This document shows, piece after piece, positions 1 to 8,052 of a stretch of 64,000 bases of DNA. Every line of letters starts with the position of its first letter. The first letter of the stretch is position 1. The stretch lies in NCBI GenBank assembly GCA_903888485.1, contig CAISTS010000045.1, forward strand, positions 1 through 64,000, given 5' to 3'. The DNA is from an uncultured bacterium (GTDB lineage: Bacteria; Pseudomonadota; Alphaproteobacteria; Rhodospirillales; Rhodospirillaceae). Made by a program: the position numbers and the translations under genes. The notes under the pieces were generated by a model, which made no database searches, was not told the DNA's origin, and worked only from the letters and a program-made list of their open reading frames with translations.

Positions 1-417
1 GCCAGGACTATCCTTTTCAGGAGGCGGGAACCTCGCTGGGAGCGCAAGTCTTTCAAGTGTTAAGACGACCTGCTCGATTGTAGATGGGTCGACATCATGG
101 TCGAAATGGACCCGCCTGCCGCCGAAAAGCTCAATCTCAATTCTGGGGATCCTTGGCACCTGACCGCTGACCTGGGAGCCAGCCCCATCGACGATGGCGT
201 CTCGACTAGCCCTAAGAGGTGGATAAACACCCCACCGGGCCCTAGACCCGGCCATTGCCTCTCGTTTGAGTTGGCCGCCCCAGTTAACAAAGTTTTTCAA
301 TGCGAGGCCGTGGCGGTTGCAATACTCCGCCTGCGTCAGATTGCTCTCTTCCCAACCCGTAGAGTGTCGGCGCCAGAAACTACGGGCAGCCTGTCGCTCG
401 TTAGGTCTCAATCCCAA
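1..417 (-). mobile_element. IS66-family accessory protein TnpA-like remnant, partial at left edge
   Basis: A minus-strand reading frame is open from an in-frame TAG near 505 to the window edge. It reads FWRRHSTGWEESNLTQAEYC, then NRHGL, then about 60 variable residues, then IEIELFGGRRVHFDHDVDPS followed by LERL. That is the pattern of IS66-type TnpA/helix-turn-helix accessory proteins: a W..W..S.LTQ.EYC..HGL block at the N terminus and a basic GGRRVH..DVD block at the C terminus. No ATG precedes the domain; the first plausible starts are TTG at 417 or 411, and no ribosome binding site is visible. The end lies outside the window. No terminal inverted repeat or TnpB/TnpC is present here. Probably a remnant or the edge of an element. 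Confidence 0.6.
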
Positions 418-713
418 TTCTTTACCCAGGCATTCCCTGTTGATGACTGAACCGCCGCTGTTAAGGCGTTCCGAATTCCCTGATATCCAGTATAGGGAAT
501 TTGGCTACGAAAGCCCATAAACAAAGGGTTTCTTGCACGTTGCTGCGCAACAATTGAGGCCAAATGAGAGGGTTTCCCTGTATTTTCCCTGTTAAACAGG
601 GAAATCTGCAGAGCGCGGTTGGGGCCTGACTACGCACACCACCAATCGCCGGCGCCCAGCATCATCGCCAGGAATTCTTGCGTCGGCAGAAAGGTTACCT
701 GGCCGGATCGCGG
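418..713. other. gap next to the IS remnant, no gene seen
   Basis: No convincing coding frame. The stretch around 555-605 is unlike the rest of the window: it is less GC-rich and contains GGGTTTCCCTGTATTTTCCC followed by a short inverted repeat around TTTCCCTG and CAGGGAAA. Repeated GGGAA/TTCCC words occur from about 470 to 605. This looks like element-flanking DNA, but I cannot define an end. Confidence 0.3.
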
Positions 714-872
714 CTATTTCTTCTTAGGCATGGCCTTGGGAAGTTGGCGCACGATATGGGCCAGATCCAGCCGGATCGTTTGTATCGCACCTGCAAGATC
801 AAGCACCTCGCGATGTAGCTCCTCAATTTTCGCGGTGTCGGTCAACGTTTCCCACTTCTTTCTTTTTGGCAT
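714..872 (-). CDS. small basic/helical hypothetical protein
   Basis: A 52-residue protein starting MPKRKKWETLTDTAKIEELH and ending KAMPKKK. I chose the ATG at 872 because it follows an AGGAG-type ribosome binding site with about 6 nt spacing. The same frame extends upstream, but that longer form has no such signal and reads like shadow sequence. Both ends are lysine-rich and the middle (EELHREVLDLAGAIQTIRLD) has a heptad-like amphipathic pattern suggesting a short coiled coil. No family is recognised. It lies in the accessory left end beside another small ORFan on the same strand. Confidence 0.45.
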   Translation of the reverse strand: MPKRKKWETLTDTAKIEELHREVLDLAGAIQTIRLDLAHIVRQLPKAMPKKK

Positions 873-1129
873 GGCGGCTCCTGGTCCTTCAGTTAAAGCA
901 GGGTGAGGGGCACAAACCCGAATACGGAACTCAGCTTTCCAAGAGACGGAATTGTGAGCGTGGCCACGCCGACGATGGCCGTCGAATACAATAGCTGCCG
1001 GCTTTAACTGGCGGAGAAGAAGACGAGCCGCGCTCAGCCGAGGCGCATCTTCAATCGTGTGAGCGCCGACCGACGCCAGATGATCGGCGGCATCCTGGCT
1101 CCAATAAGGCGGTTCCTCCGCCACGGCGT

Positions 1130-1300
1130 TTACCGCGTATCTTTGGTCTGAAGATATTCAGCCTCCGTACGAAGCAGCTTGGCTTTGGCCGCAGTGAGAA
1201 GTCTTTGCACATCCGTATGCGTGTAGGCTGGATTGTCGACTTTCAACAGCGCTTCGTAATGCCGAATGTTGCTTCGAATCGTTTCGGCGGGTTCTTTCAT
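1130..1300 (-). CDS. small hypothetical protein
   Basis: A 56-residue protein, MKEPAETIRSNIRHYEALLK through LQTKDTR. It is charged and predicted mostly helical, with two helices separated by an NPAYTHTD turn. The frame extends upstream to 1426, but the first part (rich in P, G, S, T) does not look like this protein, and the internal ATG at 1300 begins the regular helical sequence. The ribosome binding site is weak. Short two-helix proteins of this kind are common unannotated ORFs in alphaproteobacteria. The function is unknown. Confidence 0.45.
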   Translation of the reverse strand: MKEPAETIRSNIRHYEALLKVDNPAYTHTDVQRLLTAAKAKLLRTEAEYLQTKDTR

Positions 1301-1632
1301 TGGAATTCCGATCTCATGCCCTGGTGCGAGAGGAATTTGTTCGCTTATCGCGGAAGGTCCCGCTGTTGGCGATGTCCACGATAGCTGACCGCCAATGGTA
1401 CGATGGTATGCCTCTGATCGACACATAGCGAACCAAATCGCAAAAACGCAGTGTGTGTGTTGGTGCGTTGAGCCGGCTTTGTAAAGAAGAACGCTTTTAA
1501 CAAAGAGATATTTTCACTATTCCAGCGTCGCGGGATGCCGCTCGCTTCTTCCTGCGCTGATATCGCTTGCCAATTTCCGGTGGCAGGGTTCTTGCACTTA
1601 ACTGAGAAGAACTCCTCGTGGGGACCGCCCTT

Positions 1633-2208
1633 ATGCGCGCCGTCATCCTAGCTGCGCTTTTTCTCTTCAGCAGTCCAGTACACGCAGGAGTGATCTATGA
1701 GTGGATCGGTCTAGGGGATGCGCCGTGTTGTCACGGCACACTCGAAATGTCCGATGCAGCATTCGCCAATGGACACGCGTCGTACTCAAATCCCACTTTC
1801 ATTTATCCCGCGGCACCCTACGCGCCAGGGGATGTAATCCGCTTTCAGTTCGATATCGCGCAGTTCGGACCGAATTTTATAACCGGTCAGTACGCGGTTG
1901 ACCTCGTCCCCAGCGGGTCGGGCCTCGTGGGTTCGATCGACGCCTTTGGACCTGAAAGCTCGATCCGCATGCAAGGCACCGCGGACCTTTGGACGATCGG
2001 TTTCTATCGCACCGACGTTCCCGGTCGTTGCCACTTCCCGCAAGAGGACTGCGCGGGTCAAACGGGTCGCTGGGCGATGGTGGCTCCCCCTCAAGCCGTG
2101 GGCGAACCACCAAGCGCCATCATTCTAATGATCGGTCTTGGGTTGGTCGCACTTACTCTTGGCGCCCAGCGGCGCATCAACAATGAGTTCACTCGGCGTG
2201 CGTCATGA
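1633..2208 (+). CDS. exported PEP-CTERM-type protein 1
   Basis: A 191-residue protein. The start at 1633 gives a normal Sec signal peptide (MRAVILAALFLFSSPVHAG, cleavage near HA-G). The GTG at 1618 in frame would add five residues without improving it. The C terminus is a degenerate sorting signal: VGEPPSAIILMIGLGLVALT followed by QRR. In the canonical form the motif is VPEPS; here it is GEPPSA. Proteins with this tail are processed by an exosortase in the periplasm/inner membrane and sent to the surface or exopolysaccharide. Four cysteines lie in the mature part. The last four bases overlap the next gene, so the two are translated together. No exosortase gene is in this window. Confidence 0.7.
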   Translation: MRAVILAALFLFSSPVHAGVIYEWIGLGDAPCCHGTLEMSDAAFANGHASYSNPTFIYPAAPYAPGDVIRFQFDIAQFGPNFITGQYAVDLVPSGSGLVGSIDAFGPESSIRMQGTADLWTIGFYRTDVPGRCHFPQEDCAGQTGRWAMVAPPQAVGEPPSAIILMIGLGLVALTLGAQRRINNEFTRRAS

Positions 2209-2930
2209 AAATGTTGCCGTGGATCTTTGCGCCGCTTGCGGCGGTGTTTCTCTTTTCCCTCCCCACCTCGGCTTCTGCGGCGCTGGTGACCATCGATACC
2301 ACCTTGAACGAGTTCAGGCGGGGTCTGGAGAATCAGGGATGGTGGCCCCCGACCATCGGCTATTCGAACAACACCGACAGTGACAGCCATTTCGTTGGTT
2401 GGAGCACACCTGGGTATTCGGATACGGAAGTGCGCAGCTTCTTTACCTTCTACCTCGATCCGGCCTTGCTGAATAACTCAACCATCACCGGGGCGAGTTT
2501 CATCATCCGCAAGGGAGACAGCGGCGGGGATGCGGCCCAGGAAACGCTGGGTTTCTTCGATGTCACCTCCCCGCTCGCGACTGTGATGCACAATGTCTCT
2601 TCGAATTTCTCGATATGGACCGACTTGGGCACCGGCACATCCTACGGGAATTATGTGTATACAACCGGCGGCAACGCCGATGAGAACCTGGTTATCGCCT
2701 TGGACGGCGCCGCTCTTGCGGCCATGAACGCAGGGATCGGGAGCTATTTCACGATGGGGGCCGCGGTCACGTCGGGCGACGGATTCATTTTCAGGCAAAA
2801 CCCCGGGTCCCTTGGCGTCCAGTCTCTGGCGCTTGAAACGACCCCCGTGCCAGAGCCCTCGGCGATCGTCCTCCTGGTGCTCTCTCTTGGCCTTCTGGCC
2901 TTTTGGCACGCGCAGGTGCGCCGGACTTAG
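2205..2930 (+). CDS. exported PEP-CTERM protein 2
   Basis: A 241-residue protein overlapping the previous gene by an ATGA junction. It has a signal peptide (MKMLPWIFAPLAAVFLFSLP, cleavage near SAS-A), a beta-rich central part without recognisable catalytic residues, and a textbook PEP-CTERM tail: VPEPS at about residue 216, a hydrophobic stretch AIVLLVLSLGLLAFW and a basic end (QVRRT). The middle contains repeated G/T/S/N-rich strands typical of secreted adhesin-like or matrix proteins. With the preceding gene it forms a two-gene surface-protein operon. Its sorting exosortase must lie elsewhere if the pathway works. The PEP-CTERM assignment is strong; the function of the mature domain is unknown. 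Confidence 0.8.
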   Translation: MKMLPWIFAPLAAVFLFSLPTSASAALVTIDTTLNEFRRGLENQGWWPPTIGYSNNTDSDSHFVGWSTPGYSDTEVRSFFTFYLDPALLNNSTITGASFIIRKGDSGGDAAQETLGFFDVTSPLATVMHNVSSNFSIWTDLGTGTSYGNYVYTTGGNADENLVIALDGAALAAMNAGIGSYFTMGAAVTSGDGFIFRQNPGSLGVQSLALETTPVPEPSAIVLLVLSLGLLAFWHAQVRRT

Positions 2931-3101
2931 CGGCCTTTCGTTAATAAGCGAAACGAATTTACGAAAGCGGGCGCGCCGCCGGTGCCCGCCGGGCGGAGGT
3001 GGCTAAGCCTCAACAATGCTGCTCCACAGCGGAAAAATTGGCACGAGGCACGCCACCGGCGCTATGCTGTCCCTTGGGGACGCACAGCAAAAGGACGACG
3101 C

Positions 3102-3314
3102 ATGACGCCTTATCGTGTCCAACATATCTCCGGCAAACCCACGGTTTTGGACGAACTCGGCCACGAAGTGCCGGGCGCCCTGGTTCTCAAAATCACCTAC
3201 GGCCACGAGCCGCTCACGGACCTTGAAGGAACCACTGTGGTCCTGAACGGTCACAACGAGGCGACCATCGTCGTCAACCGCCAGAAGATTTACGACGTGC
3301 CGGTGGTGTCGTAA
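3102..3314 (+). CDS. small hypothetical protein
   Basis: A 70-residue protein beginning MTPYRVQHISGKPTVLDELG. The ATG at 3102 follows AAAGGACG, a good ribosome binding site. Upstream frame extension is P/R-rich and not credible. The protein looks like a short beta-rich domain (alternating V/L/T strands, ending VNRQKIYDVPVVS). I do not recognise the family. The stop codon touches the 3'-tRNA fragment that starts at about 3313, so this gene would be the last one before a possible integration boundary. Confidence 0.55.
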   Translation: MTPYRVQHISGKPTVLDELGHEVPGALVLKITYGHEPLTDLEGTTVVLNGHNEATIVVNRQKIYDVPVVS

Positions 3315-3349
3315 TCTGGTTGCAGGTTCAAGTCCTGCCGAGCCCACCA
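3313..3349 (+). other. 3' end of a tRNA gene without its 5' half (putative att scar)
   Basis: The bases form a complete T-arm: stem GCAGG (3322-3326), 7-nt loop TTCAAGT, stem CCTGC (3334-3338). They continue into an acceptor 3' strand CGAGCCC (3339-3345), a discriminator A and CCA (3347-3349). The matching acceptor 5' strand, GGGCTCG, is absent upstream, where the stop codon of a small gene lies instead. Site-specific integrases commonly use tRNA 3' ends and leave such a copy at the far end of the insert. The intact tRNA should be elsewhere in the genome. Confidence 0.65.
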
Positions 3350-3358
3350 ACAACCAGC

Positions 3359-3847
3359 TCACTGTGGCTTGGCGCGACCCATGTTGCCGAGCAACTGATT
3401 TGATATAGGCGCTTCGATCTCGCGTGTACCGGCATTTTCGAAACGCAACGTAAGCCTGACCGAAAATCCCGGAATCAGATCCTCGCCAGGATCGCGCAGT
3501 ATCACGAAATGATCGCCGGGCTTCAGGCGGACCGAACCAAAGGCCGGAACATTGATGTACTGAACCCGCTCGATATAAGGTCTTAGGCCGGGGTGCAGGT
3601 GCGAGAGTAAACCTTGCCCACCGCGCGAGACCACGCTGACAAGTCGCTCGTCGCGATCTGTATTGTTGATGATGGTGAAGAAGGCATAGGGCTCTGGCGT
3701 CAGCTTCGTCGGCGGGCGAATCCAGGCATCCTGAATCTCGATATTAGGACGCGTGGATTGGGCGTCCGCCCGCAACCCGATGCAGAGCGATATCGCCAGC
3801 ATCATTGCTGCAATGCCAAGTTTGCGGCTGATCACGCGCACATTCAC
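3359..3847 (-). CDS. PCu(A)C-like periplasmic copper chaperone family protein, divergent
   Basis: A 162-residue protein with a signal peptide (cleavage near ADAQ). It then follows the family pattern of DUF461/PCu(A)C proteins: IQDAWIRPPTKLTPEPYAFF, a conserved N (IINNTDRDERL), a histidine pair in LLSHLHPGL and a KPGDHFVIL block near the C terminus. Family members carry Cu(I) to cytochrome oxidase using an H-M-M-H-M motif. Here only histidines line up; the usual methionines are replaced (for example HLHPG for HEM.., and DHFVIL for HLMLM). Metal binding is therefore uncertain. The start at 3847 is GTG; the ribosome binding site is weak. It stands alone, just past the tRNA scar. Confidence 0.65.
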   Translation of the reverse strand: MNVRVISRKLGIAAMMLAISLCIGLRADAQSTRPNIEIQDAWIRPPTKLTPEPYAFFTIINNTDRDERLVSVVSRGGQGLLSHLHPGLRPYIERVQYINVPAFGSVRLKPGDHFVILRDPGEDLIPGFSVRLTLRFENAGTREIEAPISNQLLGNMGRAKPQ

Positions 3848-4004
3848 GACGCACGTCCTGCTGCCGATTCATTCCCAACCGTATGATGGCAGAATGAGAC
3901 GGTCGCGACCTCGTTACGTTGATCGCGGTCAATGCGGTTCCATTCGATCGCCGCCACCGGACAGTCAACCGCGAAGGTCATGCAATTCGACGAAGCGTCT
4001 CGCG

Positions 4005-4253
4005 CTGCGGCTTACGACCCTTTGGCGATATGGCAGGCAGTGGGGATTGCCTACCGAGATCGCAGCCACTGTTGTCGCGATCAGCCGCGTGGAGGCCAGG
4101 AAAAACCACTGGCATGATGTCGTTGCCGCAGCGGCGCTTGCCCACGCGTCGGCATGCTTTCTTGTCGATCGTCGCGACGCCGGCGTATCGGTGTTGCCAC
4201 TGGTCGGTGGTCGCAAGCCATTGTTCGGCATTCTGGTCGCGATGGCGTGTTAG
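4005..4253 (+). pseudogene. 3' remnant of a PAP2-family membrane phosphatase
   Basis: One frame reads LRLTTLWRYGRQWGLPTEIA, then ATVVAISRVEARKNHWHDVV, then a hydrophobic stretch ending at a TAG. PAP2 phosphatases end with the catalytic motif SR-x5-H-x3-D; membrane forms typically read SRVEANKHHWRDV. Here the first, catalytic His is Asn (SRVEARK-N-HWHD). Only this C-terminal third is recognisable. Sequence upstream in the same frame is not PAP2-like, and no start or ribosome binding site is visible. A lone fragment with a lost catalytic His is best read as a decayed gene. It fills most of the gap between 3848 and 4300. Confidence 0.5.
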
Positions 4254-4300
4254 GTGACGCTGAGCGGGCACCAAGGCGGTTGGCGTGCCGTAAGCCCTGA

Positions 4301-5059
4301 CTACTCCGCCGTCCACCCACCATCAATGACGATGCTGGTCCCGGTGATCAGCGCGGCGGCGTCCGACGCGAGGAAGACGATGGCGCCCATGATGTCTTCG
4401 AGCTGACCCAAACGCCCGAGCTTGATCTTGCTCATGACGTCGTCGCGGAAGGCTTTGTTCTCGAAGAACGGCTTGGTCATGGCGGTCTCGACAAAGGTCG
4501 GCGCGATGGTGTTGGAGCGGATCTTGTAGGGCGCGAGGTCGAGCGCCATGGCCTTGTTCAGTCCCTCGATGCCCCATTTCGATGCGCAGTAAAGCGTGCG
4601 CGTCGGGCCGCCGACGTGGCCCATCTGCGAGGACGTATGGATGATCGAGCCGCCGCGCCCGGCGGCAATCATGCTTTGCGCCACGGTCTGAGCGACGAAG
4701 TAGGCGGACTTCAGGTTGAGGTCGAGCACCTTGTCGTAGTCGGCCTCGGTGATCTCGGTGAAGGGCTTTGGGACATTGTTGCCAGCGTTGTTGAGCAGGA
4801 TGTCGAAGGGCTTGTCCTTCAACGCGGCCTTCAGCGCGTCGGTGTCGCGCAGGTTACACTGCAAGGTCTTGGCCTTGCCGCCGCGCGCGACAATCTCCGC
4901 GGCGACCGCTTCAAGCTCGGGCAGGGTGCGCGCGCACAGCGTCACTTCGGCGCCGGCTTCGGCCAGCGCGGCCGCGCCGGCAATGCCCAGGCCGCGGCCC
5001 GCGCCGGTCACAAGGGCGGTCCGCCCGTCGAGGCGGAAACTCGGTGTTCTAGGCAACAT
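4301..5059 (-). CDS. short-chain dehydrogenase/reductase (SDR)
   Basis: A 252-residue classical SDR. It has the N-terminal cofactor motif TGAGRGLG (about residues 18-25), NNAG (about 90-93), a catalytic Ser in SSQMG and Y-x3-K in YCASK, and the PTFVET segment after the active site. The C terminus GTSIVIDGGWTAE is typical. These enzymes use NAD(P)H to interconvert alcohols and carbonyls in the cytoplasm. It starts three bases after the stop of the HpsN-like dehydrogenase, so the two form an operon and probably act on the same carbon source. The substrate is not evident. SDRs beside this type of dehydrogenase are frequent in alphaproteobacteria (family knowledge). Confidence 0.85.
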   Translation of the reverse strand: MLPRTPSFRLDGRTALVTGAGRGLGIAGAAALAEAGAEVTLCARTLPELEAVAAEIVARGGKAKTLQCNLRDTDALKAALKDKPFDILLNNAGNNVPKPFTEITEADYDKVLDLNLKSAYFVAQTVAQSMIAAGRGGSIIHTSSQMGHVGGPTRTLYCASKWGIEGLNKAMALDLAPYKIRSNTIAPTFVETAMTKPFFENKAFRDDVMSKIKLGRLGQLEDIMGAIVFLASDAAALITGTSIVIDGGWTAE

Positions 5060-5062
5060 GGG

Positions 5063-6385
5063 TCAGGTCCGCGACAGCACGGGTTCGACGGCGCTGGCGT
5101 AGGGCACATTGCGCCCGCCGAAGCGCCGCACGCGGATGTTGGCCTGTTCGCCGTGGCCCGAGAAGCCTTCGAGCGCACACAGGCGCGAGCAGTATTCGCC
5201 CATGAGCACCGAGGCTTCGTCCGTCAGCACCCGCTGATAGGTGCAGGTCTTCAGGAACTTGCCGACCCAGAGGCCGCCGGTGTAGCGCGCGGCTTTCTTG
5301 GTGGGCAGCGTGTGGTTGGTGCCGATGACCTTGTCGCCGTAGGACACATTGGTGCGCTCGCCTAGGAACAAGGCGCCGTAGTTGGTCATGTTTTTCAGGA
5401 AATAATCCGGGTCCTTGGTCATGACCTGGACGTGTTCGAAGGCCAATTTGTCGGCGATCTCGACCATCTCATCGTCGTTCTCGCACAGGATGATCTCGCC
5501 GAAGGACGCCCAGGCCTTCGAGGCGATGGGCGCGGTAGGCAGAATGGTGAGCAGACGCGCGACTTCCTCGCGCGTCTGTTCGGCGAGCTTGCGCGAGGTG
5601 GTCAAGAGCACGGCGGGGCTGTCGGGGCCATGCTCGGCCTGGCCGAGCAAATCCGTCGCGCACATCTCGGCGTCGGTGGTGTCGTCGGCGATGACGAGGA
5701 TTTCCGTGGGGCCGGCAAATAGGTCGATGCCCACGCGCCCGAACAGCTGGCGCTTGGCTTCAGCGACATAGGCGTTGCCCGGGCCGATCAGCATGTCGAC
5801 CGGCTTGATGGACGCGGTGCCGATGGCCATGGCGGCCACGGCCTGCACGCCGCCCAAGCAATAAATCTCGTCGGCGCCTGCCAAAGCTTGCGCCGCGACG
5901 ATGGCGGGGGCGAACTTGCCTTCGAAGGGCGGTGCGCAGGTGGCGACGCGCTTCACGCCCGCGACTTTCGCCGTGATCACCGACATATGCGCCGAAGCGA
6001 GTAGCGGATACTTGCCGCCCGGCACATAGCAGCCGGCCGAGTTCACAGGGATGTTCTTGTGGCCGAGGACGACGCCGGGGTAGGTCTCGACCTCGACGTC
6101 CTTCAGCGCGTCGCGCTGGACTTGGGCGAAATTGCGCACCTGCTTCTGGGCGAACTCGATGTCCTTGAGCGCCTGGCCCGACAGCTGGTCGATGCAGCCC
6201 TGGATTTCCTTAGCCGAGAGCCGGAAATCGGCGCGGTCCCACTTGTCGAACTTGATCGAGTAGTCGCGGACGGCGGCGTCGCCGCGCGCCTCGATGTCGG
6301 CGATCACGCCTTCGACCGTTTGACGCACACTCTGATCGGTCGCGACCGCCGGTGCAGCGGCGCGTTCTTTAAGCCAAGTCGCCAT
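5063..6385 (-). CDS. HisD-superfamily dehydrogenase, HpsN-like (sulfopropanediol 3-dehydrogenase type)
   Basis: A 440-residue NAD-dependent dehydrogenase of the histidinol dehydrogenase superfamily. Visible blocks are [72 protein letters not shown] and [14 protein letters not shown]. The blocks [20 protein letters not shown] and [15 protein letters not shown] match the HpsN-type branch (oxidation of 2,3-dihydroxypropane-1-sulfonate) better than true HisD. No other his gene is nearby. It is followed three bases later by an SDR. A good ribosome binding site (AGGGAGA) precedes the ATG at 6385. The exact substrate is inferred from family resemblance only. Confidence 0.8.
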   Translation of the reverse strand: MATWLKERAAAPAVATDQSVRQTVEGVIADIEARGDAAVRDYSIKFDKWDRADFRLSAKEIQGCIDQLSGQALKDIEFAQKQVRNFAQVQRDALKDVEVETYPGVVLGHKNIPVNSAGCYVPGGKYPLLASAHMSVITAKVAGVKRVATCAPPFEGKFAPAIVAAQALAGADEIYCLGGVQAVAAMAIGTASIKPVDMLIGPGNAYVAEAKRQLFGRVGIDLFAGPTEILVIADDTTDAEMCATDLLGQAEHGPDSPAVLLTTSRKLAEQTREEVARLLTILPTAPIASKAWASFGEIILCENDDEMVEIADKLAFEHVQVMTKDPDYFLKNMTNYGALFLGERTNVSYGDKVIGTNHTLPTKKAARYTGGLWVGKFLKTCTYQRVLTDEASVLMGEYCSRLCALEGFSGHGEQANIRVRRFGGRNVPYASAVEPVLSRT

Positions 6386-6449
6386 TGGATATCTCCCTAA
6401 CGTTCCGCGGCCACTATCCTACGGCACACATTGGCAATGCAAGTGTGGG

Positions 6450-6662
6450 CTAAGCCTTTGGCAAGCCAAGTTCATAGAACTCGGCGATCTTGGGCTCGTC
6501 GAAGGCTTTTCTAAAATCTGCGATCAGCGTGATGTTGCTTTTCTCGGCGTCGCTCGCGGGATAGTCGGCGGCGGATGCGCTGCGGGCATAGCCCGCCAGC
6601 ACGGCCAATCCTCAAGCGCCGGCAAACAGATCGCGGCGTGCAAGGGTGCTGCCGCCACTCAT
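6450..6662 (-). pseudogene. Tat-leader NTF2/SnoaL-like protein, interrupted and truncated
   Basis: A start codon at 6662 follows a strong GGGAGG ribosome binding site and opens MSGGSTLARRDLFAGA, a Tat-type twin-arginine leader. An in-frame TGA follows. The same frame then resumes with GLAVLAGYARSASAADYPAS, the rest of an export signal, and DAEKSNITLIADFRKAFDEP, before stopping at KA. This resembles the start of the intact NTF2-like protein at 17094 (SAAEKANIKVVDDFLAIWAK) but lacks the remaining 90 or so residues. A nonsense codon inside the leader plus the missing C terminus indicate a dead gene. Confidence 0.6.
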
Positions 6663-6775
6663 GATCCCGTCCTCCCGTAAGGTTAACCCGATGACATCTC
6701 AGGCCTCGGCCAGCGTGGAGTCAAACGGGCGGTTGGGCTAGTCTTGCCGGTGGGGAAGCAAGGGGAGGTTCTGTC

Positions 6776-8039
6776 ATGAGCAACGGGTCGGTCTCGCGGC
6801 GCGGGATGTTCGGCGCCATCACCAAAGGCACGCTGACGGCCGGGCTGTTTGCGCCCTTCCGGGGGGCTGGGCGGCGTCGCCTGGGCGGCCGAAACGCCGC
6901 GCATGACCAAGAAATGGGTGCTGACCAAGACGGTGACCGACCGCAAGATCGCGCCCGAACATTTCCGCTTTGTCGAAGAAGCGCTGCCGGCGCTGCAGCC
7001 CAATGAGATGCTGCTGCAGATCAATGTCATCAACGTCCACTCGGGCACGCGCGAGCGCATGGGCTCGGGCGTCATCAAGCCGGGCGAGACCGACTACACC
7101 AATTTTGCCTGCGGGACCGTGCTCGCCTCACGCAATACGAACTTCAAAGAGGGCGATGTCATCGCCTGCCAGGGCGGCTGGATGACGCATCAGATCGTCA
7201 ACCCGACGCTGGGCCTGGCTGGCACCTACCTCGAACCGCCAGAGCTGGTCTATGCGCAGCAGGGCAGCCGCTCGCCCTGGATCTATCCGTGCCGCAAAGC
7301 GCTGGTGGACTCGCATACCACCGATGTTCTGATGGATGTGTTCGGCACCTCGGGCACGACCGCTTACTTCGGCTGCCGCGAGTGCGGGCCGCTGACGCCG
7401 CGTGATACCGTTGCGGTCGCGGGCACAACGGGTTCGGTTGGCGCCATGGTCGCGCAGATCGCCAAGGCCAAGGGTTGCCGCGTCGTCGGTTTCGGCGGCG
7501 GCCCGGACCGCGCCCAGTGGGTACGCGATGCCTTCGGCATCGAGGCCATTGACTACCGCGCGAAAGACCTCGACGCGCAGCTCGCCAAGGCATTTCCGAA
7601 TGGCGTCGACTTCTTCTCCGACGGCACGCAAGGCGATCTCTCGGAAGCGATCACCAAGATCATGAACCAGCACGGCCGCTATTTCTCCTACGGCTCAGCC
7701 GCCGCGCGCTACACCGAAGGGCCGCAGGCGCCGCCGCGTCCCAAAGTGAACCCCGAGTTCTCCACCACGCATCCTTATTATGCGCAGGCCGCGGGCATGG
7801 GCATGACCGACAGCATTTACCGCATCATCCTTCAGCGGAACATCAAGCTCGAGGCCTGGCAGGCGCAATGGCACTACACCGACCGCGAGGAGGCCGAGAA
7901 CTATCTCGACCAGCTGGTGTTCAGCAAACGCTTGAAGCCCGTCAACACCGTGATCGAAGGCATCGAGAACGTGCCCAAGGCGATCATGGCCCAGTACACG
8001 ACCAACCCCTACGGCAAGCTGCAAGTGAAGTTCGCCTAA
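6776..8039 (+). CDS. MDR-family NADP-dependent oxidoreductase with Tat leader, frameshifted near its 5' end
   Basis: The real start is the ATG at 6776, behind GGGGAGG: it opens a Tat leader (VSRRGMFGAITKGTLTAGLF). At a run of six G (about 6858-6863) the frame shifts by one base. The rest of the protein, from LGGVAWAAETPRMTKKWVLT to the stop at 8039, continues in another frame. With five G the two parts join seamlessly. The body (about 390 residues) is a medium-chain reductase of the 2-alkenal/prostaglandin-reductase type: RKIAPEHFRFVEEALP at the N terminus, a Rossmann motif AVAGTTGSVGAMVAQIAKAK, and YFSYGSAA. Either a sequencing error or an inactivating indel. Next is an epoxide hydrolase 13 bases away. 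Confidence 0.75.
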
Positions 8040-8052
8040 AGCGGAGGACGAC

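Noticed and set aside
3276-3349. A complete tRNA gene ending at 3349
   Set aside because: The T-arm and CCA are present, but no GGGCTCG acceptor strand, D-arm or anticodon arm can be formed upstream.
3003-3362. Minus-strand open frame with the phrase VGSAGLEPATR
   Set aside because: This wording is a known artefact of translating the antisense of tRNA 3' ends; here it arises from the tRNA fragment at 3313-3349.
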